A stretch of DNA of 64,000 bases, from positions 3,041,501 to 3,105,500 of the forward strand of contig NZ_FNTZ01000001.1 in assembly GCF_900105555.1 (NCBI RefSeq). The letters run 5' to 3'. This DNA is from Pseudomonas coleopterorum (GTDB lineage: Bacteria; Pseudomonadota; Gammaproteobacteria; Pseudomonadales; Pseudomonadaceae). Positions 1 through 15,000 of the stretch are shown in pieces. The translations under genes and the position numbers were made by a program. The notes under the pieces were generated by a model. It was not told where the DNA came from, made no database searches, and was given only the letters and a program-made list of their open reading frames with translations. How positions within the stretch are numbered: the first letter of the stretch is position 1; every line of letters begins with the position of its first letter.

Positions 1-3000
1 CAGGCGCGCGAAGCTGGTCGGCGCAGCCGCGTTGCTGAGGTTGATGGTCAGGGTCGCGGTATCGCTGGCCCCGGTCGGATGGTTGAGCTGGTAGGTGAAC
101 ACGTCGCTCTGCCCCACCGCCGTGCCGCTCTGGTTCAAGGTCGGTGTGTAGGCGTAGCTGCCGTCGGCGTTGACCAGCAGCGAGCCGTGGGCACCGGCGA
201 TGCTCACCCCGTTCACCCCCGGCAGCACGAAGGCCCCGGCGCTCAGCACGCTGAGCGAAGTGTAGGGAGAGCCCACCACATCGGCGCCTGCACCGGTCAG
301 CAGGTTGCCCGTGGCAGTGGTTGCGCTGCCGACGACGAAGGTGTTGGTCGAGGTGGCCTCCTGGCGCACGCTGGCGGTGTAACTCGACGACACACCCAGG
401 CCGCCGTTGGTGATGGTCAGGCGGTAGGTGCCCGCCGTCTGGTCCTCGACCCGCACTCCCAGGCCTGCGCTGCCGACCGCGATCAGATTGGCACCCGAGT
501 AGGCTCCTACCTGCACGTAGCTGCCGTTGGCCTGCAGTTTTGACAACACGAAATTGACCGGCGACAACAACGACAGGCCGCTGCCGGTGACGGACAAGGT
601 CAGATCGCTGGAGGTGTTGGGTGCCACGCTGAAGGTGAACTCGCCGCGACCGCCTAGCGTGCCGCTGGTGTAGCTACCCAAGGTGGCCGTGGTGTCGGTG
701 AACTGGCCAACCAGACTCAAGGCGCTTGTCGCGGTGTCGTTGACGGCATCCACCAGCGTGGCGTTGGCGGCCAGGTTATCGGGGTTCCACACCTCGGTGA
801 CGTTGGCGCTGTCGATGCGCACATACAAATGAGCACTGGAGCTCAGGCCGTTGGGATGCACCAGCTGGTACTGGAAGTCTTCCACCTTGCCCACGCTGGC
901 CACCGCCCCGCTCGGGTTGTAGGTGTACTTGCCGGTGGCATCGATGGTCAGTTGACCGTACAGCCCCTGCACCACGGTGCCTGCACCGGCGCTCACGTAG
1001 GTACCGTTCTTGAGCACCTGCAGCACCGCACCATTGTCCGGCCCGGTGCGGTCGGCCAGGCCGTTCACGCCAGGATCGGTGACGACGTTACCGTTGAGCG
1101 CGGTGGGCGTGCCGGTGAACTGGGTCAGGCTGGTGGTGGAGAACTGGATCTGAGTGCTCAAACTGTCGAGCAGCGACACCAGGTTGCTGGCCACTGTCAG
1201 CCGGTAGTTGCCAGCTTGCAGCGGGCTGATGTCGGCCTGGACCTGGTTGGTGCCCAGTCCAATCAGGTTGAGCAACTGCGGATTGGTGACGCTGTTGGCC
1301 AGGGTGACCCAATTGCCTGCAGCGTTCTGCACCTCCAAGGCGAAGGCCGAAGCAGGCAACACACCGAGCGCCGCATTGTTGTTCACTGTGATCAACGGAT
1401 CGGTCACGGTACCGGAGGCGACAGTGAAGCCGAAGGCTTTGACTTGGCCCAGCAGCAGGCTGACGCTGGTGTTGGTGTAAGTGCTGTCCACCGTCACCGG
1501 GGTGATGTTGACGGTTGCCGTCGCCAGGTTGCTGGAAGCGATCACCGGTTCGTTGACATCGATGTCCGGTGCCACCACCGCGGCACCGGCGCTGACGTTG
1601 CCGCGTGCATCGGTCAGGGTGACGCTCAGGCGTTCGCCGTTGATCTGCGCGGCGTTCAAGGCCACGGTGAACGTACCGTCAGTGCCGACGGTGACTGGCG
1701 CGACATTGAGCACGACGCCGGTGGCGGCTTTGACGCTGACGGTGGCGCCTGGCTCGCCGGTGCCGCTCAAGGTCAGGCCATTGCCAGCCACGGCCAGCCC
1801 GGTGGCCACGTTCGGCGGGGTCAGGTCCGGCGCCGTGGTGGTGGTCGTGGGCGAAACGTTGGCCGCAGCGTCGGCCTGACTGACGCTCAGGACCTGGCTG
1901 TTGATCTGCGCGGCACTGAGCGTAACGCTGTAGGTGCCGTTGGCCGCGACCACGGCGCTACCCAGGACGCTCGCGCCGCTGCGCACGGTGACCGTGGCAC
2001 CCGCCTCGCCTGTGCCCGAAACCACGGTGCCGCTGGGACTGATGGTCGCGGTGGGCGCAGTGGGTGGTGTGGTATCGGCCACACCCAGTTGACCCGCAGC
2101 GGACACGTTGCCAGCCGCGTCGGTCAGCGTCACCCGCAACGCACCGCCGTTGAGCTGCGGCGATGCCAGGGTCACGCTGAACAGGCCCAGGCCACTCACC
2201 GGCCCTTCGGCCAGCAAGGCATTGTTGGCACCGTAGACTTTCACGGTGCTGTTGGCCTCCCCCACACCCGTAAGGCTGACGCCACCGACCAGCACCAGTG
2301 CGGTCGGTGCATTCGGCGCGGTCGCATCGCGCGCCGTCAGTGCAGTGATGGGCGATGTCAGCCCGGCGGCGTCGGTCTGCACTACAGTCAATTGCTGACC
2401 ATTGAGCTGCGCGGCGCTGAGGTTGACGCTGAAGTTACCGCTGGCGTCGACCACGGCAGTGCCCAGAGCCACGCCACCGACGCTGACGGTCACCCGTGCG
2501 CCCGCCTCGCCCTGCCCGGTCACGGTACTGCCACTGGTCGCCAGGGCCACATTGACCAAGGCAGCAGGAGGCGTGGTGTCGAGCGTCAGGAACGGCGTTG
2601 CCACCGACACGTTGCCCGCCGCGTCGGTCAGCTTGACGCTGAGCAACTGCCCATTGAGTTGCGGGCTGCTCAACGTCACCGCGAAGGTGCCATTGGGCAG
2701 TACAGTGGTGGTGCCGATGGCCACGCCTGCTGCGTTGTAGACGGTAGCAGTGGCACCCACTTCACCGGTGCCGCTGAGGATCAGCCCGGCATTGCCCAGG
2801 CCGGTGACCACCGGCGCAACGGGCGCGATGATGTCCGGTGCGGGGACCGTCACAGCCGTGGAGACGTTTTGCGCCGCATCGACCTGAACCGCCGTGAGTA
2901 CGCCACCGTTCGCCTGTGCCACCGGCAGCAGCACGGCGAAGGTGCCGTTCGAGCCAACCAACCCGGTTCCGACCACCACGCCGGCGCCATTGCTGACCCG

Positions 3001-6000
3001 CACGGTAGCGCCCACCTCGCCGCGACCGGTGACCACGGTGCCGGTACCGTTGACGTTCAGTTCAGTGATCGGGACCGGCGCGGTGCTGTCCACGGCAGTG
3101 AAGAAGGTCGCCACCGACGTCAGCGCGCCTTTGGTCGCGTGCAGTTCCAGCACCTGGCCGTTGGCTTGCGGCGGGTTCAGGGTCACGGTGAAAGTGGTAC
3201 CGGTGGCGACCGCGCTGCCCAATACGGTTCCACCGGCGTTGCGCACGATCACCGTGGTGCCGGCCTCGGTGGTGCCGGTCAGGGTCACACCATTGCTGGT
3301 GATTGCGCTTGCCAGAGGCGCCGCGGGTGGCAGCTCCAGTGGAATGTTCAACGCAGCGCCCGCCGACGGATTGCCTGCCGCATCGGTCTGGATGACCGTG
3401 AGCAATTGCCCGCCCAGCGCAGCCGGCACTAGCGGCACCTGGAAGTTGCCGTTGGCATCGACCACAGCGGTGCCCAGCACGACAGGCGTCTGGCCAACCA
3501 CCAGGCCGACACTGACGGTCGCCCCGGCCTCGCCCTTGCCGGTCAACAGGGTACCGTCGGCATTCACCACCAGTTGCGTGGCCAGGCTTGGCGGGGTGAG
3601 ATCGGGAACGCTCAAGCGCGCCAGTGCCGATTTGTTGCCGGCGGCATCCTGGGCATACACCTCCAAGGTACCGCCGTTGAGTTGGGCCAGGCTCAGCGGC
3701 ACGCTGAAGGTACCGTTGGCGCCGACCAGGACATTGCCCAGCGACGCACCCTGTGCGTTGGTCACGAACACCCGCGCACCGGCTTCAGCCGTGCCGTTGA
3801 ACACCAGCCCGTCGACGCTCAGGCCCAGGCCGGTCGGCAGCGCCGGTGGCGTGAGGTCCGGGGCATTGACGGTGACGCCTGTGGAGACATTTCCCGCAGC
3901 GTCGCGCTGAACCAGCAGCAAGGCCTCGAAGTTGGTCTGCGGCGTGCTCAGGGTCACACTGAACGTACCATCGGCGGCCACGACAGCCGTGCCCAGCGAT
4001 GCGTTGAGCGGGCCGGTGACGCTGACCGTCGCGCCGGCCTCACCACGCCCGGTGACGATTCGACCGTCGGCGCTGACCGCCGCGAGCGTCAGGGCCACAG
4101 GCGCGGTGACGTCGGGTACCGGGAAGTTGAATGGCAACGAGACGTTGCCGGCCACGTCGGCCTGGGTCACGACCAGCAACTGGCCATTGAGTTGCGGGGT
4201 GGCCAGGTTGACCGTAAAGAGACCGTCGGCATCGGCCGTCGCTCCGCCGATCTGCACGCCCAGCACGTTCTTGACCACGATGCGCGCCAAGGCTTCACCG
4301 CTGCCGGTGAGTTGCAGACCGTTGCTCGACACCGTCAGATTGACCAAGGCGCTCGGGGCCTGGAGGTCGCTGGCGGTGACGGTGACGGCCACCGAGGCAT
4401 TGCCTGCGGCGTCGACCTGGCGGACGCTGAGCACTTCGCCATTGATCTGCGGCACGCTCAGGGTGACGCTGTAGGTGCCGTCGGCGTTGACCGTACCGGT
4501 GCCCACCGAGACGTTGAGGTTGTTGCGCACGACTATCTGCGCGCCGGCCTCCCCTGTACCTGTGAGCAAGGTGCCATTCGCGTTCAGCGCCAGAATGGTC
4601 GGTGCTGCTGGTGGTGTCACATCAGGGGCGGTCAGACTGCCCGGCCCCGACACATTGCCGGCCGCGTCGGTCAGGGTCACCACCAGCGATTGACCGTTTT
4701 GCTGCGCTGGCAAGGTGACCTGGAAAGTGCCATCAGCACCCACCGTGGTCGCCGCGCCCAGCGTTGCGCCTGCCGCATTCTTGACGATGACAGTGGCGTT
4801 GGCTTCGCCCAGCCCGCTGAGCACGGTGCCACTGGCATTGAGCGTCAGTTGCGTGGGGGCAGCCGGAGGCGTCAGGTCGGGCGCGAAGATCGGCGTGCTC
4901 GCGCCGACGTTGCCGGACAGGTCCGTCTGCGCGACGGTCAGCGGTTGGTTGTTGATCTGCGCTGGCGACAAGGTCACCACGAAGCTGTTGTCGCCCGCCA
5001 CCTGCGCGGTGCCCAGTACCACGCCCGCGGCATCCTTGACCGTCACGGTCGCCCCAGCCTCGCCACGCCCGGTCACGGTCGCCCCGGTGGTGAGGTTGAT
5101 CGCCACCTGGGTCAGCGGATCGGGTGCAGTGGTGTCTGGCGAGTTGATCGTCGCGATCGGCGAGACGTTGCCCGCTGCGTCGACCTGCACTAGGTTCAGC
5201 GGCTCGCCAGTGGTGACGGCCGGCGTCAGGATGATGTTGAAATTACCTGCCGCCGACACCGTGCCACTGCCCAGTTCGGTCCCGTCCAGGCGTATCACGG
5301 TGACGACAGCCCCCGGTTCACCCTTGCCGTTCAGCACGCTGGTCAAAGCGCCATCGTTGCTGATGGTGATGTTGGTCAGGGCCACCGGCGCGGTGGTGTC
5401 GCCGGCCAGTACGACGCCTGGCACCGACACGTTGCCCGCAGCATCGGTCAGGGTCACGCCCAGCGCCTGGCCATTGACCTGCGCCTGGCTCAACACGACC
5501 TGGAAGCTGCCGTCGAGCAGCACCGTACCCGTACCCAACACGATGTTCTGAGCGTTGCTGACCGTGACCTGCGCACCGGGCTCCCCGCTGCCGGTGAGTA
5601 CCAGACCTTGGTTGATCACGGCCAGATCGACAGGCGCCAACGGTGGCGTGCGGTCGCCCGCCAGGGTGACGAGCGCAGCCGAGGTGTTGCCGGCCGTGTC
5701 GGTCTGCACCACGCTCAAGGCTTGGCCATTGAGTTGTGGCGTGTCCAGGTTGACGGTGAAGATTCCGGTCACGGCCACTATGGCGGTGCCCAGAATGACA
5801 TTGCCGGGGCCCGTGACGACTACGGTGGCGCCGGCTTCGCCACGACCGGTCAACAGCGTGCCGTCGAGGCTGACCGACAGCTCGGCGAGGTTGGTCGGCG
5901 CCGTCACATCCGGCGCTACCAATTGCGCAGGCAGCGAGGTCAGCGCGCCGTCGGCGGCAGTGACCTGAAGGATCTCGCCATTGAGCTGCGCGGTGGCAAG

Positions 6001-9000
6001 CTGGACCTGGAAGGCCCCGTTGCCATCGACGGTCGCCGTACCCAGCACGGTGCCTTGCAGGTTGCGCACGGTGATCAGGTTGCCGATGTCACCCTGGCCG
6101 ACCACCTGCAGACCGTCGGTGCTGAGCACCAGCGCCGTCGGCACGTCAGGGCCATTGATGTCGGGGGTGGTGACGGTGGCGATGGCTGAAACGTTGCCGG
6201 TCTGATCGGCCTGGGTAACGCTGAGCAGGGTGCGGTCTGCGGAAACCGGATCGAGGGTGACCGTGAAGTTGCCATTGGCATCGACCGTGGCCGTGCCTAC
6301 GGACAGACCGCCCGCTCCCAGCACCGTGACTCGGGCACCGACCTCGCCCTTGCCGGTCAACAGCGCGCCGTCGGCGCTGACCACCAGATTGGTGACTGCG
6401 TCGGGCACAGTGGTGTCGGGCGCGACCACGACCGTGGTCGAGGACACGTTGCCGGCTGTATCGGTGGAGGTCACCAGCAGCGTCTGCCCATTGGTCTGCG
6501 CCGCATCGAGCACGACCTGGTAGGTGCCGTCGGAGGCGACCGTGGCGGTCCCCAGGACATTGCTTTGGGCATCGCTGACGATCACCGTGACCACGCTGCC
6601 CGGTTCGGCCGTGCCGACCACGGCGTTGCCGTTGAGCTCGACGGTGGCGCTCGGCGCCACGGGCGGTGTGCTGTCCACCGCAGGTACCAGCGCCGTTGGC
6701 GAAACGTTGCCCGCCACGTCGGTCTGCGACACCGTCAGGTTGCCGCCACCCAGCTGCGGCACCGTGAACGGCACGGTGAAGGCGCCGGTGACACCGATGA
6801 CCACGCTGCCCAGAACATTGCCGTCGGGGGCAAGAACGGTGACCGTCGCGCCCACTTCGCCACGCCCGGTCAATTGGGTGCCATCTGCACTGGCCACCAG
6901 ATCGGTCAGCGCCCCCGGCGCGGTCACATCGAGCGCCTGGAATGACGCAGGTACCGAGACCTGCGCACCCAGGCTGGCAATCACTTCAAGCTGTTCGCCG
7001 TTGAGTTGCGCGGTCGACAGAACGATCGTGAACGCACCGTTGGCGTCGGCCACGGCCGTGCCCAGCACCACACCAGTGGCGCTGCGCACGGTCACGGTGT
7101 TGCCGGCGTCGGCCTGGCCGCTCAGTTGCAGGCCGTCGGTGGTGAGCACCAAGGCGCTCGGTTGATCGGGACCAGTACCGTCCGGTGCAGTGATGTTCAG
7201 GCCAATGGACGGATTACCGGCGGCATCTTGCTGCACCACCGAGAGCACGGCGCCAGGAACGACGGGGGTCGTCAGGGTGACGATGAAGCTGCCGGTGGCA
7301 CCGACCAGGCCGGTACCGATGGGGTTCCCGCCAGCATCGCGCACGGTCACTTGAGCACCTGGCTCGCCGCGCCCGGCCAGCAGGTCGCCGTCGGGGCTGA
7401 TGACCAGACCGGTCACCTGCGCCGGTGGCGTGATGTCCGGCGCAAACAGCGTGGTGGTCGCCGACACATTGCCTGCCGCATCGGTCGAGGTCACCAGCAA
7501 GGTCTGGCCGTTGGCCTGGGCTTCGAGCAGATCGATCCGATAGCTGCCATCGGGCGCCACGATTGTGGTGCCGAGTACGTTGCCCTGGGCATCGCTGACG
7601 ATCACCCTGACCACGGTACCCGCCTCGGCAGTGCCGCTGACCGCCGTGCCGCCAGGATTGAGAATCGCTACCGGAGCATCGGGCAGCGTGCTGTCGCGAG
7701 CAGGGACGGTGGCTGCAGCCGACGGGTTGTTGCTACCGTCGACCTGCACGGCCGTGAGCACCTCGCCGTTGGTTTGCGCGTCGTTGAGCGTCACGCTGAA
7801 TGCGCCGGTGACACCGACCGTCGTCGTGCCCAGTACCACGTTGTCAGGGCCGCGAATGGTCACGGTGGCTCCTGCTTCGCCGCGCCCGCTGACCTGGGTG
7901 CCGTCGAGGCTGACCTGCAGGTTGGTGATGAGACCGGGCGGCGTGATGTCGGCCGCGGTGATCAGCGCCGGCAACGACACCAGGGCGCCGCTGGTGGCGA
8001 CGACTTCTAGTGTCTCGCCGTTGGTTTGCGCCGCGTTCAGTGCAACCTGGAAGTTGCCGTTGGCGTCGACCACAGCCGTGCCCAGGACTGCGCCGGTCAC
8101 GCTGCGTACAGTGATGGTGTCGCCCACATCGCCCTGCCCGCTCAGGCTCAAGCCGTTGCCGCTCAGGAGCAGTGCAGTGGGTTGATCAGGACCGTTCACG
8201 TCCGGCGCCACGACGGTGGCCGCCGTCGAAACGTTGGTGGCCGCATCGATCAAGGTGACGTTGAGCACCTCGTTTTCAGTGGCAGCGCGATTGAGCGTGA
8301 TACTGAAGGTGCCATTCGCACCCACCCGACCAATGCCGAGCAGATCGCCATTGGCAGCGCGCACGTTGACGGTAGCGCCAATTTCGCCCTGGCCTGCCAC
8401 GGTCAGGCCATCGAGGCCGACCACCAGCGCGGTCGGTGCATCCGGCGCGGTGAGGTCGGCGGCGATCACGGTGACACTGGTCGAGGTGTTGCCGGCGGCA
8501 TCGGTAGAGGTCACCAGCAAGGTCTGGCCATTGTTCTGCGGGAACGCCAGGTCGACCTGGAAGGTACCGTTGGCAGCTACCGTGGCGCTGCCCAGCACAT
8601 TGCCCTGGGCGTCGCTGACCACCACCGATACCACGGTGCCGGGCTCTGCCTGGCCAATGACAGCACCGCCTTGGGGACTGAGCACGACATTGGTCGGTGC
8701 GGGCGGCGCTTGCAGGTCCGGTGCATTCAGGGTGACGTTGGCGGAGAAGTTACCTGCCCCATCGACCTGAGTGACGGTCAGCTGCTGCAGGTTCACCTGC
8801 GGGGTGTTCAACGTGATCGAGAATTGACCGCTGGCGTCGACCTGGGCGCGGCCCAGTTCGGTATTCCCGACCAGTACGCGAACCAGCGCACCGGCCTCGC
8901 CGCGCCCGGTGACCACCCCACCATCGCCGCTGATCAGCACAGCGCTGAGGGCCGTGGGCGGTGTGAGGTCCGGCGCGGTGAGCGCCACGGGTACCGAAGC

Positions 9001-12000
9001 ATTGCCGGCCGCATCGGTCTGCAGCACGTCCAGAAGCTGGCCGTTGGCCTGCGCCGGGTCGAGCGCCACGCTGAAGGTCCCGTTGGCGGCAACCAGGGCC
9101 GAGGCGAGCACGGTACCGGTGACGGTGGTGACCGTGACGGTCGCACCCGCCTCGCCACGCCCGCTGATCAAAGTGCCGTCGGCGTTGATGACCGGGGTGA
9201 CCACGGCCACCGGCGCCAGGGTATCGCGGCCGATCACGCTGCCCGCCAGGGACACGTTGCCTGCAGCATCGCTCAGCGTGACCCGCAACGCACCGCCGTC
9301 GATCTGCGGGGTGTCCAGGGTAATCTGGAAGCTGCCGTTGGCGCCCACGATGCCTGCGCCGACCTGGGCACCCACGGCATTGCGTACCACTATGTTGGCG
9401 CCTGCCTCGCCGGTGCCGGTCAAGACCGTGCCGACATCGTTGAGCACCAGGGCGACCGGCGCTTCGGGCGCCGTAAGGTCCGGTGCGGTCACGGTGACAC
9501 CCGGCGACAGATTGCCGGCCGTATCGGCCTGGGTCACGTTGAGCACCTGCAGGTTGGTCTGGGCTGGCGCCAGGATGACCGTGAATGTGCTGTCCGCTGC
9601 CACCGTCGCGGTGCCCACCGACTGGTTCAGCGCATCGCGCACCGTCACTTGCGCACCCGCCTCGCCCATGCCGGTGATCAAGGCACCATTGGCGCTGATC
9701 TGCACGTTGGCCAGGGTATCGGGCGCAGTCGTGTCAGCGGCCGCGAAAGGAACCGCAATCGACACGCGGCCGATCGCGTCACTGGCCTGCACGCTGAGCA
9801 CTTCGCCGTTGCGTTGCGGGGTATCGAGCAGAATGCTGAACGCACCTGACCCATCGACCGTGCCAGTGCCCAGCAGCACGCCGGTCGTGCTGGTGACACG
9901 AATGATCGCACCGGCCGATCCGGTGCCGGTGAGAATGGCGCCTTCCAGCGTCAGCAGCAGATTGGCCGGCGCGCTCGGGGCGCCGCCGTCCGGGCCATTG
10001 ACCTGGGCCGGCGTCGATGGATTGCCCGCCGCATCGGTTTCGACCACGGTCAGCACATCGCTGAGGGTGGCCGGCCGGTTCAGGGTGATCAGGAAGGTGC
10101 CGGCCGCGTTCACCGTGCCGGTGCCGAGTAGATCGCCATTGGCGGCAGTGATGCGCACTGTGGCATTGGCCTCGCCCGAACCGCCGAGCAGGGTGCCATC
10201 GGCGCTGACCACCAGATTGCTGACCGCGACCGGTGGCGTGATGTCAGCCGCCGCCAGGGTGCCTGGCAGCGAGGTATTGCCCGCACCGTCAGTGGCTGTG
10301 ACCCGCAGTGTCTGGCCGTTGGCTTGGGCCGACGCCAGCGTGATGGCGAAGGTACCGTCAGTGCCGGCCACACCTGTGCCGAGCACTTGGCCCTGTGCAC
10401 CGGTAATGCTGACAGTGGCGCCCGCTTCGGTGACACCGGAAAACAGCGTACCCGCCCGGCTCAACGACAACTCGCTCGGCGCGGCAGGCGCGGTGATGTC
10501 GGCGGCCTGCAGGGTAAACGTGGGGGAAGCATTGCTGGCGGCATCGACCTGCACCAGCGACAACGTCTGGCCATTGATTTGCGGACTGCTGAGGATGACG
10601 TTGAAACTGCCATCGGCGGCCACTAAGGCGCTGCCCAGGGGCACGCCAGCAGCGCTGCGTACCGTCACGTTGGCACCGGCTTCACCGGTACCGGTCACCA
10701 CCCGTCCATCGCTGCTCAACGCAACGTTGACCAGCACGGTCGGTGGCGTGGTGTCCGCTGCGGTCACGGGTGTGGAAGGTGAAGTATTACCGGCCGCATC
10801 GCTCTGCGTGACGGCCAACAACTGCCCGGCGACCTGTGGCGTGTCCAGGGCAATCTGGAAGCGACCATTGGCGCCTACCACCCCGCTGCCGACAACGGCA
10901 CCGTTGGCATTCCTGACCTGCACGCTCGCGCCGGGCTCACCAATACCACTGAGCAACAACCCGCCGCTGTCGAGTACCAGCGCAGTGGGCGCCAGGGGAA
11001 TCGAGGTGTCGCCGGCCTGCACGTTGACGACCGGCGATTCATTGCCCGCCAGATCGCGCTGCAACAGGGTCAGGGTCTGGCCGTTGTTCTGTGCCTGGTC
11101 GAGGTTGACGCTGAACACGCCATTGCCATCGACCACGCCGCTGCCCAGTACCACGCCATTGCTGGCGAACACGGTGACTGTCGCACCGGCTTCACCGCGC
11201 CCGATGACGACCAGGCCATCAGCGCTTACCAGTGGCTGCAGCACCCCAGCAGGCGCCGTCAGGTCTGGCGCGGTCACGGTGGACGGCGTCGAGCTGTTGC
11301 CGGCCGCATCGACCTGGTTAACTTGCAAGCGCTGCGCGTCGATCTGCGGCGGCGTCAAGGTCACGCTGAACTGGCCAGTGACGCCAACGGTGGCGGTGGC
11401 AATCGCCACACCGACCGGGTTGAGCACGGTCACCGTGGCACCGGCTTCACCGCGCCCGGTGATCAGGCTGCCGTCGTTGCTGATGACCACGTTGGTCAAC
11501 GCCGGCGCGGTGCTGTCCACGGCCGTGACTTGGCCAGGCAGCGAGTTGAAGCCACCGGTGCTGGCAACCACATCCAGCAACTCGCCATTGGTCTGCGCAG
11601 CACTCAAAGTCAGTTGGAAGGAGCCATCGGCATTGACCGTGGTGGTGCCGAGCACGCCATTGGGGCCGAGCACGGTGATGATGTTGCCCGCGTCGGCGAT
11701 ACCGCTCAGGCGCAGGCCATCGGCGCTGAGCACCAGCGCGGTCGGTTGATCGGGCCCGTTGGCGTCGGGCACGGTCACCGTGGCCGGCAGCGAAGCATTG
11801 CCAACACCATCGGTGAGAATCACGCTCAACACGGCGTTCTGCGCGACTGGTGTCACGTTGACCAGGAAGCTTCCGTTCGGCCCGACGGTACCGGTGCCGA
11901 TCTGCGTGCCCTGGGCATCGAACACCGTGACCGTGGCACCGACTTCACCTTTACCGGCCAACAATGTACCGCCCGGGTTGACCGCCAGGTCAGTGGCCTG

Positions 12001-15000
12001 GGTGGGCGCCGTGAGGTCGGCGGCAATGACCGTGATGGATGTAGACACGTTGCCAGCAGCGTCGGTGGACGTCACCAGCAGGGTCTGGCCGTTGGTTTGC
12101 GGCGTGGTCAGGTTGACTTGGAAAGTGCCGTTGGCGGCCACGGTTGCACTGCCCAGAATATTACCCTGGGCATCGCTGACCACCACCGACACCACCGTGC
12201 CAGGCTCGGCCAGGCCGGTCACGGCCGATCCTTGCGCAGTGAGCACGACATTGGTCGGCGCGTTCGGCGCCTGCAGGTCGGGCGCGAGCAGGTTGACGTT
12301 GGGCGAGAAGTTGCCAGCACCATCGGCCTGGGTCACGGTGAGCGACTGCAGATTGATCTGCGGCGTCGCCAGAGTGATCGAGAAGCGCCCATCGACGCCG
12401 ACCGTTGCCGAGCCCAGCTCGCCGCCTGCGCGGGTCAAGACCCGCACCGTGGCGCCGGCTTCACCTACGCCGCTGACCACCGCGCCGTTGGCGCTGATGA
12501 CCACATTGTTCAAGGCGGTGGGCGCGGTCACGTCGGCGGCAATCACTGCCACCGGCAACGACAGGTTGCCGGCCGCGTCCGCCTGTTGTACGTCGAGCAC
12601 TTCGCCATTGGCTTGTGAAGGCACCAGATTGACGACGAAGCTGCCGGTCGCGCCGACGATGGCGCTGCCCAGCACACTGCCATCGGCGCCTGTCACGCTG
12701 ACGGTCGCACCCACTTCGCCCTTGCCGGTCAGCACCGTGCCCGCCACGTTGAGTTGCAGGCCAGTCACCAGACCAGGCGCGGTGACATCGGCAACCGGCA
12801 GAGCGGCCACCGGGGAGACGTTGCCGGCGCCGTCCGCCAAGGTCACTTGCAGAATCGTACCGGTCAATTGCGCCGGGCTCAGGGGGATCTGGAACGTGCC
12901 ATCGGCGGCCACGCTGCCGCTGCCGATGACGGTACCCGCAGCGTCGCGCACGGCGACCGTGGTGCCGGCTTCGCCCAGGCCACTGAGCAACGTGCCCACA
13001 GCGTTCAGGCTCAAGCCCGAAGCAGCCGGTGGCGCCGTGAAGTCCGGCGCGGTAACGCTGACCGCAGGCGACACGTTGCCCCCCAGGTCGACCTGGGTGG
13101 CGGTCAGCACTTGGCGGTCGACCAGAGCAGGCACGAAGGTGATGCTGAAGGCGCCGTCGGCGCCGACCGTGCCGGTCCCGAGCAACTGCCCCTGGGCTCC
13201 GCGCACGTTGACCGTGGCACCGGCCTCACCGGTACCGCTCAGGGTGCTGCCGTTGGCGCTGAGCAGGACATTGTCGAGAGCCTGTGGCGGTGTGTCGTCC
13301 AGCGCCGTGAGCAAGCTGGGTACCGACACTCGTGCACCATCGCTGGCCTGCACGCTGAGCAGCTCGCCGTTATGCTGGGCCGGGGCCAGGGTCATGGTGA
13401 ACTGGCCGGAGGCATTGGCCACGGCCGAGCCCAGCAGTACGCCCTGCGCATTGACCACGGTCACGGTGTTGCCAGCCAGTGCGGTGCCGGTCAGGGTCAA
13501 ACCGTCCAGGCTGATCACCAGGTTGCCGGGAGCGACCGGTTCAGTGCCGTCCGGCCCGTTGACGGTGACAGGTGTGGAGGCGTTGCCTACCGGATCGGTC
13601 TCGATGACGTTCAAGACGTCGCCCTGCACCGCCGCACGGGTCAAGGTGATCAGGAAAATGCCGTTGGCCCCCACGGTACCGGTGCCGATCAGATCACCGT
13701 TAGCCGCACGTACCGCCACGCTGGCGCCCGCTTCACCGGTGCCCGACAGCGTCAGGCCGTTGGGACTGATCGCCAGATTGCTGACCGCGACGGGTGGCGT
13801 GGTGTCCGCCGCAACCAACGTGCTGGCCGCCGAACTGTTGCTGGCCGCGTCGGTGGCCACGGCCTTGAGGCTCTGGCCGTTGGTCTGCGCGGCGCTCAGG
13901 GTGATGCTGAAGGTGCCGTTGGCGGAGACTGTGCCTGTGCCCAGCAGCGTGCCCTGAGCATTGGTGATGCGCACCGTGGCACCGGCCTCGCCGGTACCGG
14001 TCAGCACCAGACCATTGGCGTCCAGCGCCAGTGCAGCCGGAGCACCGGGCGGGGTGATATCCGCGGCCGTGACGAAGGTGGTCGGCGATAGGTTGCCGCT
14101 GGCATCGGTCTGGGCGGCGCCCAGCCGTTCGCCATTGACCTGCGCACTGGCCAGCACGATGCTGAATGTGCCGTTGGCGCCTACTACAGCGCTGCCGAGC
14201 ACGGCGCCATTGGCCGCGCGCACCGTGACCGTGGCACCGCTTTCACCGGTGCCGGTCATGTTCAGTCCGTCCCGACTCAACGCCACATTGGCCAAGGCAA
14301 CCGGCGCCGTGTTGTCGCTGGCGATGATCGTCACGGGCACCGAGGTCTGGCCAGTGCCATCGGTCTGGGTGACTTCGAGCAATTGGCCGTTGGCCTGGGC
14401 CGGAACGAGGGTGACCTGGAAGGTGCCGTTGGCGCCGACCACGGCAGTGCCGAGCGCAACGCCATTGGCATCCACCACGCGCACGGTAGCGCCCGCCTCG
14501 CCCACACCGCTCAACACGGTGCCGCTGACGTTAAGCTGCAGCGCGCTGGGCGCGGCAGGCGCATCGGTGTCAGGTGCCTGCGCGAGGGCGATCGGCGAGC
14601 GATTGCCGGCGGCATCGCTCTGACTCACGCTCAGGCTCTGTCCATTGGTCTGTGCCGTGTTCAAGGTGACGCTGAACAAGCCGTCGCCGCCCACCGTCGC
14701 GGTTCCCAAAGCCACACCGTTGGGTGCCAGCACCGTGACCGTCGCGCCGACCTCGCCACGTCCGGTCAGGGTCAGGCCATCATTGCTCACGGCCAACTGC
14801 GACAGCGCGGCAGGCGCGGTCAGGTCGGGCGCGATCAGATCGACAGCGTCAGCACTGTTGCCCGCTGCATCGGTCTGCGTGACTTGCAGCAACTGCGCAT
14901 TGAGTTGCGGCGTGTTCAACGTGACGCTGAAGGTGCCATCGGTGGCCACCGTGGCCGTGCCGATCACGGCACCGTTGGCGCCACGTACAGTAACGGTGGC

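Noticed and set aside
829..3432. Long plus-strand open frame of 867 codons (and similar ones at 8026-9849, 8909-11749, 11759-13957, 15895-17514)
   Set aside because: They lie antisense to the adhesin, are rich in His/Gly/Arg or Thr/Ser/Pro/Val as expected from reading a repetitive GC-rich gene in the wrong frame, lack ribosome sites and recognisable domains, and stop and start irregularly while the minus frame is open throughout.
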